A stretch of 64,000 bases of DNA from Bacteroidales bacterium (GCA_031286165.1 JAITUU010000003.1:1-64000), one strand, 5' to 3'. Shown: positions 1-9,692, counted from the stretch's first letter. Notes: generated by a model from the sequence alone, not told the origin. A program made the numbers and translations.

Positions 1-846
1 AACACCGTTATTACAGTAACAAAAAATGCCGATGTGGCACAAGCCGCGCAAACGCTGAACGAAGCACGCGATGCCTTTATCAATTCGGTAATCGGCATGA
101 ACTCGCAACCGCTCGAAGATGCCATTAGCGCAGCGCAAAAAGTGCTTAGTGATGCCATAAGCACCGGCGAAGTGGGCGAAAAAGCAGGGCAACACCCGCA
201 AGTGGCAGCCGATGATTGACAACAGGCAATTCAAAATGCACAAACAGTACTGGCAAGCGCAAGTTCGCAAAACGTTATTGTTGCCGCCATTGGTGCTCTC
301 GAAACTGCCGTGAGTGAATTTAATAATGCGGTGAATGCGGAAATTATCATTCCAATAAATAAATCAGCATTGGCACAGTTGATAGCAGAAGCAATCACTA
401 TTCACCAAAGTGCCGAAGTGGGCTCCAGTGAAGGGCAGTATTCCCAAAAAGCGAAAGAAGCACTTGCCATCGCTATAGTTACTGCGCAAAAATCGCACAA
501 TCACACGGCACTTACGCAGGAAATTGCCGACAATGCACACGCAGAACTCACTTCTGCTCTCGAAACGTTTAGAAAATCAGTAAACACAGGAGTTGCAATA
601 GAAATAACTGACGAATGTGCACTGCGCGTATATCCCACAATAGCAACTTCGCGCATTACGGTGAGTGCAGCAAACGAAATCCATTCGATTTCACTCATTT
701 CGGCACAGGGGGCAGTAATAACAGTGGCTACGCCGCACAACACCCAAGCGGTAGTTGATATTACGCAATATGCACAAGGCATTTATACCGTGCAAGTGTA
801 TTTTAAAAACGGCACTGTGCAAACAAAAATTATTGTGAAACGATAA
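1..846 (+). pseudogene. T9SS-sorted repeat protein, 5' end outside window, interrupted by in-frame TGA
   Basis: A single reading frame is open from base 1 to the TAA ending at 846, apart from one TGA at 217-219. Two repeats of about 75 residues can be aligned, each with a motif like VGxxxGQxxQ followed by an AIxxAQ helix and an ALET segment. They look like FIVAR/sugar-binding-module spacer repeats of surface proteins. The last 75 residues (from LRVYP) form a T9SS type A sorting domain, ending in IIVKR. The TGA falls where the second repeat has Leu, so a TTA-to-TGA change would explain it. Codon use and repeat structure continue normally on both sides, so this is either a recent nonsense mutation, a sequencing error, or a recoded stop. 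Function is probably adhesin-like. Recognition of the sorting domain is firm, of the repeats moderate. Confidence 0.7.
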
Positions 847-860
847 TGTGCGAGAAAACG

Positions 861-899
861 AAAAAACGGCTATTCTCAATGCGTGAATAGCCGTTTTTT
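861..899 (+). terminator. Rho-independent terminator after the T9SS protein
   Basis: A perfect 15-bp stem (861-875 with 885-899) with a 9-nt loop. The A-run and T-run are part of the stem. It lies 15 bases after the stop at 846 and before tkt. Confidence 0.85.
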
Positions 900-941
900 A
901 GCACCTTAACAAAAATTCCAACAAAAAAACTTTTATAAATA

Positions 942-973
942 TTTGTTATTGTAAGGTAAAACATAGACTTTTG
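942..973 (+). promoter_or_regulatory. possible tkt promoter
   Basis: TTTG at 942-945 is followed after 18 bases by TAgactTTTG at 964-973, 34 bases before the tkt start codon. This resembles the Bacteroidota -33/-7 pair but the -7 box has four instead of two bases between TA and TTTG, so the call is weak. Confidence 0.3.
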
Positions 974-1007
974 CACAAAATTTAACGAGTTCAAATTTAT
1001 TACACTA

Positions 1008-3056
1008 ATGACACAAAAAAATATCGTTGAGCGGTCGGCAAATAATATGCGCATATTGTCGATGGCTATGGTTGAAAAAGCAAAATCGGGACACCCCGGC
1101 GGTGCTATGGGCGGAATGGATTTTATCAATATTCTGTATTCCGAATTTTTGAATTACGACCCCACCGATACCACGTGGCACAATCGCGACCGGTTTTTCT
1201 TAGACCCCGGACACATGTCGCCCATGCTGTACTCCGTTTTGTGCATGGCAGGCATACTTTCTATCAACGATATTGAGCAATTTCGTCAATGGGGCAGCCT
1301 CACACCGGGGCACCCCGAAGCAAACCATACGTTAGGAATTGAAAACACCTCCGGTCCGCTCGGACAAGGACACACTATGGCTGTGGGCGCGGCAATAGCC
1401 GAAAAATTCCTCACAAAAAAATTCGGCGAATGGCAAGCGCATAAAATTTACACCTTTATATCCGATGGCGGTATTCAAGAAGAAATTTCGCAAGGAGCAG
1501 GGCGCATAGCCGGGCATTTGGGCTTAAACAACCTCATTATGTTTTTCGACTCGAACGACATACAACTTTCCACCAAAACCAACGAAGTGAGCAGCGAAAA
1601 TACCGCTGCAAAATACGAAGCATGGGGTTGGCGCACCATTACTATCAATGGTAACAACGCCGATGAAATTCGCGCAGCACTCAAAGCCGCCGGCGAAGAA
1701 ACCGAACGCCCAACGCTCATAATTGGAAAAACCACTATGGGCAAAGGTTTGGTGGACGAGCAAGGCAATAGTTTTGAGCGTAAAACCTCCACACACGGAC
1801 AACCCGTGAGCAAAGCAGGCGCATCGGTGGCAAAATCTATTGAAAATCTTGGCGGAAATCCTGCCGAACCCTTCGCAATATTTGCCGATGTGAAAGATTT
1901 TTGGGCGCAAGTGCGCGAAGAAAAAATACGTCAAGCGCAAGCGAAAAAACAACTACAAACAGCGTGGGAAGCGCAAAATCCGGTATTAGCACAGCAACGC
2001 GCTGATTTTTATGCCGGAAAACTCCCCGAAATTAATTACGAAAGCATTGCACACGGTGCAGGAATTGCTACGCGAGTGGCAAGCCGCAATATTTTGAGCG
2101 AATATGCGCAAAAAATCGAAAATATGTTTGTTTCGAGTGCCGACCTCTCCAATAGCGACAATACCGATGGTTTTTTGAAACACACAAAATCCTTTCAAAA
2201 AGGTGATTACAGCGGCAGATTTATAGAGGCAGGTGTTTCGGAACTCACTATGGCAGCCGTTTTGAATGGTATGATTTTACACGGCGGCGTGCACGCAGCC
2301 TGCGGAACTTTCTTTGTATTCTCGGAATACATGAAACCTGCCATGCGTATGTCGGCACTCATGGAACTGCCGGTAAAATATATTTGGTCGCACGATGCTT
2401 TCCGCGTGGGCGAAGACGGACCAACGCACCAACCGATAGAACAAGAAGCACAAGTGCGATTGATGGAACAGGTGCACAATCACAGCGGAAAACGCAGTTT
2501 TTTGGTACTTCGTCCGGCAGATGCCACCGAAACTACCGTGTGCTGGAAAATGGCTATGGAAACCACCGACCGCCCTGTGGGATTGATTCTTTCACGGCAA
2601 GTTATTAAAGATTTGCCGGCACGCACAAATTCCACGCGCTACACCGATGCACTGCAAGCATACAAAGGCGCGTATATAGTGAACGAACCGGTACGCGAAC
2701 CCGATTTAATTTTGGTGGCAAACGGTTCGGAAGTTTCCACGATTTGGGAAGGTGCACAAATTCTCGAACAAGAACACGGACTCTGCGTGCAAATAGTTTC
2801 GGCACCAAGCGAAGGACTTTTCCGCGACCAAAGTGCTGAATATCAAGAAAAAGTATTACCATCAAACAAACCAATTCTTGGCTTCACCGCCGGACTTGCT
2901 ATTAATATGCGCGGACTTGTGGGTGCAAAAGGAAAAATTTGGGGATTGAATCACTTTGGCTACTCTGCTCCATTTGAAGTACTCGATGAGAAATTCGGTT
3001 ACACCAAAGAAAATGTGGTAAAACAAGCACTTGAATATTTGCAGGAATATAAATAA
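1008..3056 (+). CDS. tkt: transketolase
   Basis: Thiamine-diphosphate enzyme of the non-oxidative pentose phosphate pathway that moves two-carbon ketol units between sugar phosphates in the cytoplasm. The 682 residues match the full-length single-chain form. Visible parts are the N-terminal SGHPGGAMG segment (about 27-35), GPLGQGH (about 115-121), the ThDP/metal-binding stretch SDGGIQEE followed by DSNDIQ (about 150-185), the EAGVSE glutamate segment (about 405) and the HDAFRVGEDGPTHQP pyrimidine-domain signature (about 460-475). The GDG of most family members is replaced by SDG. It stands alone between two terminators, so it is probably monocistronic. No Shine-Dalgarno site is visible, as is usual in Bacteroidota. 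Confidence 0.95.
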   Translation: MTQKNIVERSANNMRILSMAMVEKAKSGHPGGAMGGMDFINILYSEFLNYDPTDTTWHNRDRFFLDPGHMSPMLYSVLCMAGILSINDIEQFRQWGSLTPGHPEANHTLGIENTSGPLGQGHTMAVGAAIAEKFLTKKFGEWQAHKIYTFISDGGIQEEISQGAGRIAGHLGLNNLIMFFDSNDIQLSTKTNEVSSENTAAKYEAWGWRTITINGNNADEIRAALKAAGEETERPTLIIGKTTMGKGLVDEQGNSFERKTSTHGQPVSKAGASVAKSIENLGGNPAEPFAIFADVKDFWAQVREEKIRQAQAKKQLQTAWEAQNPVLAQQRADFYAGKLPEINYESIAHGAGIATRVASRNILSEYAQKIENMFVSSADLSNSDNTDGFLKHTKSFQKGDYSGRFIEAGVSELTMAAVLNGMILHGGVHAACGTFFVFSEYMKPAMRMSALMELPVKYIWSHDAFRVGEDGPTHQPIEQEAQVRLMEQVHNHSGKRSFLVLRPADATETTVCWKMAMETTDRPVGLILSRQVIKDLPARTNSTRYTDALQAYKGAYIVNEPVREPDLILVANGSEVSTIWEGAQILEQEHGLCVQIVSAPSEGLFRDQSAEYQEKVLPSNKPILGFTAGLAINMRGLVGAKGKIWGLNHFGYSAPFEVLDEKFGYTKENVVKQALEYLQEYK

Positions 3057-3081
3057 TGGCTAATTATTAATGATTAATTTA

Positions 3082-3119
3082 AAAAAACGGTTTGACAACA
3101 ATGTAGCAAACCGTTTTTT
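3082..3119. terminator. bidirectional terminator between tkt and the atp operon
   Basis: A perfect 13-bp stem (3082-3094 with 3107-3119) with A-run and T-run ends. It lies between convergent tkt and the last gene of the minus-strand atp operon and can serve both. Confidence 0.85.
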
Positions 3120-3141
3120 ATTCAGTTATTCAATTACTCCG

Positions 3142-3474
3142 TTATTCAGTTATTGCTTGTTCGAGCAATTCATCTGCAATTTTTACACATTCGGTACACG
3201 AAACCCTTCCTTGCGCTTTTATATCTTTGCAATACGCACTGCCGCAGCGACTTACAAATTCCACCTGCAATTTTTCCGCTTTTTCGGGCGAAAGTTGCTG
3301 CGCAGCAAAAAGTGCTCCACACACGCCTTGCGGTGCACGCCCACCACCAAAAGCACGATAAGCGTCTATCTGCGATTGCGCAATAGAATATTCCCGCTCA
3401 AATCCCTTCAACACTGCCTGTGCGCAGTTGTGGTTTTCAGGTGCTGCGTGAAAAAATTTCTCTGAGTGTGCCAT
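3142..3474 (-). CDS. C_GCAxxG_C_C family putative redox protein
   Basis: A 110-residue cytoplasmic protein of the family named for its conserved cysteine pattern. Visible motifs are NCAQAVL (about 16-22), the glycine-rich FGGGRAPQGVCGALFAA (about 42-58, the C-GCAxxG core in the form CGALFAA), an SRCG segment and SCTECV near the C-terminus. The cysteines suggest a redox-active or metal-binding protein, but no reaction is established for the family. It starts 17 bases after the atpG stop on the same strand, so it is probably the last gene of the atp transcript. No signal peptide is seen. Confidence 0.8.
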   Translation of the reverse strand: MAHSEKFFHAAPENHNCAQAVLKGFEREYSIAQSQIDAYRAFGGGRAPQGVCGALFAAQQLSPEKAEKLQVEFVSRCGSAYCKDIKAQGRVSCTECVKIADELLEQAITE

Positions 3475-3491
3475 ATTTCAATCATTCCGTT

Positions 3492-4358
3492 TTAACCTTG
3501 CAAGGCATTTGCGCCACTCACAATTTCGAGTATTTCGTTGGTAATGAGCGATTGACGTGCTTTGTTGTATTCAATTTTAAGCGAACGGAGCATTTCACCG
3601 GCGTTGTCGGTTGCTTTGTGCATTGCGGTCATGCGTGCGCCGTGTTCCGATGCGTAAGAATCGAGCAAAATACTGTAAAATTCGGTTTTCAGCGAACGCG
3701 GAATTAAGTCTATGGCAATTGCTTCGGTGTTTGGTTCGCAAATATAATCGCGCGAAAAACCTTGTTCTTCCGAAATTTCCTGTTCTATGGGCAAAAATTG
3801 TTTTTCGGTAATAATTTGCGTAGCAGCATTTTTAAAACTATTATACACCACCACTACTGTATCGTAAGTACCGGCAACAAATTCGCGCATAATTTCTTCG
3901 GCTATGGCAGCAACATTGTCATACGTAAGGGCATCATACACCTCATCGAAATGTTTGGACACAGCAATATTTTTCGCACGAAAAAATTCACTCAGTTTTT
4001 TACCGATAGTATATACCGTAATAGATTTCCCTGCAAAATTGCCTTGCACCAGCGCAACGGTAGCCTTACCAATATTGGAATTGAAGCCGCCGCACAATCC
4101 GCTATTCGATGCTACGGCAACTATAAGCACTTTTTCGCCTGCACGCACTGTTGCATACGGATTTCCATCGCTATCTTCCATGCCCGAACTCACATTGCGC
4201 AGAATTTCCTGCAATTTTTCGGAATACGGACGCATTCGCATAACCGCTTGCTGAGCCTTGCGCAATTTTGCAGCCGAAACCATTTTCATTGCGCTGGTAA
4301 TTTTCTGCGTATTCGTTACCGATGCTATTCGTGTTCGTATTTCTTTAATTCCTGCCAT
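3492..4358 (-). CDS. atpG: ATP synthase gamma subunit
   Basis: The central rotor stalk of the F1 sector, coupling c-ring rotation to catalysis. The start chosen is the ATG at 4358, giving MAGIKEIRTRIASVTNTQKI, the standard N-terminus; eight further codons upstream lack similarity. The 288 residues end with the conserved C-terminal helix that contains ARQSLITNEILEIVSGANAL, which pairs with the N-terminal helix to form the coiled-coil shaft. Six genes of one subunit set lie in the order B-E-F-H-A-G on this strand. Confidence 0.95.
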   Translation of the reverse strand: MAGIKEIRTRIASVTNTQKITSAMKMVSAAKLRKAQQAVMRMRPYSEKLQEILRNVSSGMEDSDGNPYATVRAGEKVLIVAVASNSGLCGGFNSNIGKATVALVQGNFAGKSITVYTIGKKLSEFFRAKNIAVSKHFDEVYDALTYDNVAAIAEEIMREFVAGTYDTVVVVYNSFKNAATQIITEKQFLPIEQEISEEQGFSRDYICEPNTEAIAIDLIPRSLKTEFYSILLDSYASEHGARMTAMHKATDNAGEMLRSLKIEYNKARQSLITNEILEIVSGANALQG

Positions 4359-4451
4359 ATTTTTTTCGCTACGCTGATACAATGCCTCCGACGATAAAAT
4401 GTATCTTTTTTATCGTGCGAAGCACACGTTATCTCTATTTATCAAAATTTG

Positions 4452-6032
4452 TTACTTTTTATATTTCGCAGCCACTTCTACCGCTGCTTGTTCCAATATT
4501 TTTTTAATATCGTCATCAATTTTTCCCGCACCTATTGCATTGAGCGTGTCGGCATATTTTAGTTCCAAATATTCTATATAATCGTGCTCAAATTCATGCA
4601 CTTTATTGATTGGAATAGATTGTAACAAACCTTTGGTACCGCAGTAAATAATAGCAACTTGATGTTTCACCGGAATTGGAGAATACTGCCCTTGTTTCAA
4701 AATTTCCACATTGCGGCGACCTTTTTCGAGCACGGTCATAGTAGCCGCATCAAGGTCGGAACCAAATTTGGAGAATGCCTCCAATTCGCGGAATTGCGCT
4801 TGGTCCACACGCAGCGTACCGGCTATGGATTTCATAGATTTAATTTGCGCACTACCCCCCACTCGCGATACCGAAATACCCACGTTGATAGCCGGACGAA
4901 TACCGGAATTGAACAAACTTGATTCCAAGAAAATTTGACCATCGGTAATAGAAATTACGTTGGTAGGAATGTAGGCACTCACGTCCCCTTCCTGTGTTTC
5001 TATAATAGGAAGAGCAGTAAGCGAACCGCCACCTTTGATTTTTCCTTGCAGTGAAGGCGGCACATCGTTCATTTTTTGCGCCACTTCATCGGAATTTATC
5101 ACTTTTGCCGCACGTTCGAGCAAGCGAGAGTGTAAGTAGAACACATCGCCCGGATATGCCTCACGCCCCGGTGGACGGCGGAGCAAAAGCGAAACTTCAC
5201 GATAGGATACCGCTTGTTTCGATAAATCATCATACACAATAAGAGCCGCACGACCCGTGTCGCGGAAATATTCGCCTATGGCGCAACCTGCAAAAGGTGC
5301 GTAAAATTGCAATGCAGCCGGTTCCGATGCCGTAGCCGACACAATTACCGTGTATGCCAATGCACCGTGTTTTTCCAGCGTTTTTGCAATATTCGCCACC
5401 GTAGTACCTTTTTGACCGATAGCCACATAAATACAGAACACGGGTTCGCCTCTATCGTAAAATTCTTTTTGATTGATAATCGTATCTACGGCAATCGCGG
5501 TTTTCCCTGTTTGGCGGTCGCCAATGATTAACTCGCGCTGTCCGCGACCAATAGGAATCATGGCATCTATTGCTTTAATACCGGTTTGCAAAGGTTCGTT
5601 CACCGGCTGACGGAACAAAACTCCCGGAGCCTTGCGTTCGAGCGGCATTTCGAGCAATTCGCCCGAAATTGGTCCTTTACCGTCTATGGGTTCACCCAGC
5701 GTGTTGATTACGCGACCGAGCAAACCTTCGCCCACTTGAATAGAAGCAATCTGTTTGGTGCGTTTTACCAAATCGCCCTCTTTAATTCCCTCGCTTTGAC
5801 CGAGCAACACCGCACCCACATTGTCTTCTTCCAAATTAAGCACAATTCCTTTTGTTCCGTTCGGAAATTCAATCATTTCATTCGATTGCACATCGCTCAA
5901 ACCATAAATACGAGCAATGCTATCGCCTACTTGCAACACTGTGCCTACTTCGTCCAATTCGGCTTCACTTTTGTAGCCTTCCAATTGTTTTTTCAACAAT
6001 TCCGAAACTTCTGATGGTTTTATATCTGCCAT
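4452..6032 (-). CDS. atpA: ATP synthase alpha subunit
   Basis: Non-catalytic nucleotide-binding subunit of F1. The Walker A motif GDRQTGKT is at 171-178, and the segment [17 protein letters not shown] carries the Walker B region. The 526 residues are full length, and the C-terminal helical domain is intact. The catalytic beta subunit (atpD) and epsilon (atpC) are not in this window and must be encoded elsewhere, a split known in several Bacteroidota lineages. The gap to atpG is 93 bases. Confidence 0.96.
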   Translation of the reverse strand: MADIKPSEVSELLKKQLEGYKSEAELDEVGTVLQVGDSIARIYGLSDVQSNEMIEFPNGTKGIVLNLEEDNVGAVLLGQSEGIKEGDLVKRTKQIASIQVGEGLLGRVINTLGEPIDGKGPISGELLEMPLERKAPGVLFRQPVNEPLQTGIKAIDAMIPIGRGQRELIIGDRQTGKTAIAVDTIINQKEFYDRGEPVFCIYVAIGQKGTTVANIAKTLEKHGALAYTVIVSATASEPAALQFYAPFAGCAIGEYFRDTGRAALIVYDDLSKQAVSYREVSLLLRRPPGREAYPGDVFYLHSRLLERAAKVINSDEVAQKMNDVPPSLQGKIKGGGSLTALPIIETQEGDVSAYIPTNVISITDGQIFLESSLFNSGIRPAINVGISVSRVGGSAQIKSMKSIAGTLRVDQAQFRELEAFSKFGSDLDAATMTVLEKGRRNVEILKQGQYSPIPVKHQVAIIYCGTKGLLQSIPINKVHEFEHDYIEYLELKYADTLNAIGAGKIDDDIKKILEQAAVEVAAKYKK

Positions 6033-6060
6033 AATGTTCTAAATTTTCTTCTGTTATTTA

Positions 6061-6612
6061 TTATAAACCGCCTTTGGTAAGCAGTTCTTTTTTTATGTTT
6101 TTCAATTTTGTTTTTACACTTGCATCGTAGAGCAAATCATTGATTTGCAGCACATAACCACCAAGCAACGATGTATCTATGGTTTCGCTCACAAGTACTT
6201 TTTGGGTATTGTACTGTTTTTCTATCATTGCCTGCAATTCTTGTTTTTGCGCTGCCGAAAGAGCACTCGGCGCACTCACTTTCACATCGGTAATGCCTTC
6301 GTGTTTTTTATACATGTCGGCAATGTCGAGCAACATCAAGTGCAAACACGATTCTCTTCTATTTTCTATAATAAGATTCAAAAAATCGAGAGATTCTTTC
6401 GCAATTTTTTCAGAAAAAAGTGATGCTGCAATTTTCTTTTTGGCACTTGGCACCACAAGCGGATTTTGCAAAAATTCGCGAAATTCGGGAATTGTGCTAT
6501 TGGCAGTATCCAAAAGTTGCATATCGGCAATGGCGGTGGAGAGCATATTTTTTTCTACTGCCAATTCAAAAAATGCTTTTGCATAGCGCACTGAAATTTT
6601 ACTTTGATTCAT
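6061..6612 (-). CDS. atpH: ATP synthase delta subunit
   Basis: Peripheral-stalk subunit that ties F1 to the b subunits (OSCP family). The 183 residues contain the N-terminal helical bundle starting SVRYAKAFFELAVEKN and the C-terminal family signature around IDTSLLGGYVLQINDLLYDAS. Size and place between atpF and atpA are typical. Confidence 0.93.
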   Translation of the reverse strand: MNQSKISVRYAKAFFELAVEKNMLSTAIADMQLLDTANSTIPEFREFLQNPLVVPSAKKKIAASLFSEKIAKESLDFLNLIIENRRESCLHLMLLDIADMYKKHEGITDVKVSAPSALSAAQKQELQAMIEKQYNTQKVLVSETIDTSLLGGYVLQINDLLYDASVKTKLKNIKKELLTKGGL

Positions 6613-6627
6613 AGTAGTGGCGTATAA

Positions 6628-7122
6628 TTAGTTCAAAACCATGGTATTCAAAGAATTTGTAACAATTTCTTCGGAAACTTTTTTGTTTTCGAGTTCTTTG
6701 CTCAGCACTTTTTCGGCTATTTCTATCGAAATTTCGGCAACTTGCGTTTTCAATTCCTGCAACGCCTGTTGTTTTTCTTTCACAATAGCATCTTTTGCCT
6801 GTGCTATCAAGGCATCGGCTTGCGCTTGCGCTTGTTGTTTTGCCTGCGCTATCAATTGGTCTTTCATTTCGCGAGCCTCTTTGAGCAGAGAATCGCGTTC
6901 GGCACGTGCTTCTTTCACTATGCGCTCGTTATCTGCCTGCAACGAAAGCATTTCCGCCTTGGTTTTTTCCGCCAAAAGCAGTGCGTCTTCTATTGATTTA
7001 TTACGAGCATTAATGCCGTTCATTATTGGTTTCCACGCAAATTTTGCGAGTAAAAGAACTAAAATTAAGAACGAAACCGTAGTCCAAAATAAGAGTCCAA
7101 AACCGGGCGTTACCAAATCCAT
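6628..7122 (-). CDS. atpF: ATP synthase b subunit
   Basis: Peripheral-stalk membrane subunit. One transmembrane helix (about 5-27, FGLLFWTTVSFLILVLLLA) is followed by a long charged coiled coil rich in Ala, Glu, Lys and Gln. The 164 residues are the normal length. The gap to atpH is 15 bases. Confidence 0.94.
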   Translation of the reverse strand: MDLVTPGFGLLFWTTVSFLILVLLLAKFAWKPIMNGINARNKSIEDALLLAEKTKAEMLSLQADNERIVKEARAERDSLLKEAREMKDQLIAQAKQQAQAQADALIAQAKDAIVKEKQQALQELKTQVAEISIEIAEKVLSKELENKKVSEEIVTNSLNTMVLN

Positions 7123-7210
7123 ACGTATAATTGTTAATTGTAAATTATTACTTGTTAATTTAATATTCTATTATAATTAGAAATCAAATCGTCTGTTTTT
7201 TCTTTGTAAA

Positions 7211-7249
7211 AAGTAATTCAAGCAAGCCAACCGCTCGCATGAATTACTT
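7211..7249 (-). promoter_or_regulatory. intercistronic hairpin between atpE and atpF
   Basis: A perfect 10-bp inverted repeat (7211-7220 with 7240-7249) starts 11 bases after the atpE stop. On the minus strand it is followed by an A-rich and not a T-rich stretch, so it does not look like a terminator. A stem here could stabilise the upstream part of the message and help raise c-subunit yield, as known in other atp operons. That role is inferred. Confidence 0.4.
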
Positions 7250-7259
7250 CGCTTTTTGA

Positions 7260-7508
<249 letters not shown>

Positions 7509-7603
7509 TTAAACAATTTATTTGTATCTTCTTGAACTTCCCATTTTCTGTATTATCGCAAATATCGTAAATATTTCTGATATTCCGTATCGTTTTTTTT
7601 ATT

Positions 7604-8001
7604 TTATTTTATTTCAAATTCCGAAGCTAATTGCACATCAAAGTCCTTTATTATATTAACTTCGCCACCTGCATAGACAACGCACCTAAACACGATATTT
7701 CCAATCTCCAAATTTTATCTCTATTTGGTAAATCTACCCATTCGCCCGAATTATCCAAATTGTAATTTACTTCGTGTCGATAACCAAAACGAGGTGGTAT
7801 TCCATTCTCGTCATCTTCCTTGTCTTCTTGTTCAATCTTCTTCATATCAAGTGAAGAGAATGCTTTTAGAGTATTTTTGTCTCCTCTTAAAGTAGGAATA
7901 TTAGTTCTGAAACTAATGGGTTCTTCGTTTGTACTTATTTGACCATATATAGTACAATACGACAAAAGTAATATTATTGCCGCGAAAATTTTTCTTGTCA
8001 T
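7604..8001 (-). pseudogene. truncated and frameshifted T9SS serine-protease-type protein
   Basis: The intact frame (8001 to 7651) encodes 116 residues: a signal peptide (about 1-20, ending YGQ), then ISTNEEPISF and a conserved-looking segment GIPPRFGYRHEVNYNLDNSG with IWRLEISC. I recognise this as the start of large Bacteroidota secreted trypsin-like proteins, in which hundreds of residues normally follow. Here the frame stops after 15 more residues. In the next frame the DNA continues as VVYAGGEVNIIKDFDVQLAS to a stop at 7604, which resembles the extreme C-terminus of T9SS/coathanger-type proteins. So it looks like the two ends of a large protein joined by an internal deletion with frame change. 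The ATG overlaps the TGA of the gene before (ATGA). The family call is moderate. Confidence 0.5.
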
Positions 8002-8666
8002 AATTCTAATAATTTAAAAAGCAAATAATTTTTCTTATCATTATAATACAGATATAGATATGTATCATTAACCATAAAATATCTATTTGACCATAAAATT
8101 TGACTATATACATTTCCGTTTCCCATTTCCATTACTTCAGATATGACATAATCAATAATGCGGTAACTATATGTGTTACTATCAAATTCATATCTACCAT
8201 TCATTATCACATTATTGACTGTTCGTCCATTAAAGGTACTGCCTATATCAAACGTAAGTGTATAACACTCTGAGCAATCTTTCGGTTCAAGTTCTGTCAA
8301 GTCGTTTGTTTGTACATCAACAATGCCTATCAACTTCCATTTAGTTCCTTGCAAATTAATTTCTTGCAAGGAGTTTTCTTCCCATTTTGCATAAAGCGTT
8401 GTGTCTTGCGTTATAATATTGGCTTTAAAATCCCATTCGTTGGCAAATGTAGCATTGTCGGTAAACCAACCGCCGAAATTATAACCCTCTCTTTCGGTTT
8501 TTTTAGGTTCTGTGGCGTGATTGCCGTGTGTGATAGACTGGGAATCCACAGTAACATCTTCACCTCTAAATTGCACACTATGTTGTTGTGGTGTAATTGT
8601 CGGTGAGTTACAGCAAATTAGCGAGATACAACAAAATGCAAGGAGTATAAAAAATATTTTTCTCAT
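7998..8666 (-). CDS. lipoprotein with InlB-type repeat and lipocalin/META-like domain
   Basis: A 222-residue protein with a lipoprotein signal peptide ending at Cys-18/19. Residues about 38-95 form one Listeria-Bacteroides repeat (InlB B-repeat; TEREGYNFGGWF and TTLYAKWEE). The rest (from LQGTKWKLIGIVD) resembles the small beta-barrel META/lipocalin-like lipoproteins common in Bacteroidales, including ELEPKDCSECYTLTF. It is the second gene of the insertion between atpB and atpE, starting 9 bases after the gene before. Cell-surface or periplasmic display is inferred; no function is known. Confidence 0.7.
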   Translation of the reverse strand: MRKIFFILLAFCCISLICCNSPTITPQQHSVQFRGEDVTVDSQSITHGNHATEPKKTEREGYNFGGWFTDNATFANEWDFKANIITQDTTLYAKWEENSLQEINLQGTKWKLIGIVDVQTNDLTELEPKDCSECYTLTFDIGSTFNGRTVNNVIMNGRYEFDSNTYSYRIIDYVISEVMEMGNGNVYSQILWSNRYFMVNDTYLYLYYNDKKNYLLFKLLEL

Positions 8667-8675
8667 ACATACCTC

Positions 8676-9662
8676 CTATTTCGTCAATATCATTTGCTTT
8701 GTTTCACTTGCAATACCATCGGCGAGCAACACATAACTATAAATTCCTGCCGAAAGCGCAGCTGCTTGTATTTCAATAGAAACATTTCCGCGCTCTGCAA
8801 TGGTTATACATTGCACTTGCACACCTTGCATAGTATATACACACAACTGCACTTTTTGAAACTGCTCCGGCACATAACATTTTATTGTAGTACGTTCATT
8901 AAACGGATTTGGTGCATTTTGATAGAGTTTTAGTGATTCCGAAGTCTGCATATCGGAAAGATACATTTCTTGTATTGCACTTATTTCACTTGATTTTATC
9001 ACAGTTTGAGAACTTTGCAGGGATTTTACTTCTTTTTGCAACGATTCTATCATTTGCTGTTGCTCTTTTATTGCTTCCAACAACACCGGTATCATTTCCA
9101 TATAATTCACACCATAACTATCTCCCTTCGATTTTGGCTTCACAACCATTTCCGGAAATTCTTTTTCTAATTCTTGTGCAATAAAACCAAACGTTGGTTT
9201 TGTTAAATCTGGCAAAACATCTTCGGGAACTCCTGCAAAAAAGTCTTTTTTTACATTGTAACGATAACCCGAAACACGTTTAATTTTTTCAACAACATTA
9301 TCTACGCGAGCAATATTTTCTTTTGCATTTTCATCACAAGGAAGAGTTGTATATTGAGTACTAAGCACATGGGTTCCGTAAATATCTCCAAGTTTTTTTG
9401 TTGGCGTTCCTAATTGCAAATACCAATTGTTCGATGGATAAATAGTAGGTGCACCACAACATATTGCAGAGTTCCAATCTATATTAAAATTCTCCCAACC
9501 GGCATCCCACATGGTAAACACTATCGAACCAATACTTTTTATTTGAGGATTTGGACCATAGGTTCTCCCTAAGGTTATTTGACCTTGCGAAGCAACTTTC
9601 ACTTGCGCAAATCCTACACTTGCCACAAACAATAAACTTAATACCAAGTAAAAATTTTTCAT
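8676..9662 (-). CDS. tail-fibre-like protein with S74-type domain and T9SS sorting domain
   Basis: Residues 1-19 are a signal peptide (VASVGFAQ). The middle (about 115-210) resembles the intramolecular chaperone/peptidase S74 domain of phage tail spikes: DENAKENI, GYRYN, FGFIAQELEKEFPEMV, YGVNYMEMIPVLLEAIKEQ. A short coiled coil follows (QQQMIESLQKEVKSLQ). The last 80 residues (YQNAPNPFNERTTIKCYV onwards) are a T9SS type A sorting domain. It is likely secreted and trimeric on the cell surface. The gene begins 30 bases after the atpB stop, in the same direction, as the first of three inserted genes. Confidence 0.8.
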   Translation of the reverse strand: MKNFYLVLSLLFVASVGFAQVKVASQGQITLGRTYGPNPQIKSIGSIVFTMWDAGWENFNIDWNSAICCGAPTIYPSNNWYLQLGTPTKKLGDIYGTHVLSTQYTTLPCDENAKENIARVDNVVEKIKRVSGYRYNVKKDFFAGVPEDVLPDLTKPTFGFIAQELEKEFPEMVVKPKSKGDSYGVNYMEMIPVLLEAIKEQQQMIESLQKEVKSLQSSQTVIKSSEISAIQEMYLSDMQTSESLKLYQNAPNPFNERTTIKCYVPEQFQKVQLCVYTMQGVQVQCITIAERGNVSIEIQAAALSAGIYSYVLLADGIASETKQMILTK

Positions 9663-9692
9663 AAATATATAAGGTTAAATGATTACGCATTA

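Noticed and set aside
217..219. Genome-wide TGA-to-Trp code
   Set aside because: rsmH, porQ and the lipoprotein at 7998 end at TGA within tightly overlapping gene pairs, so TGA is a real stop here.
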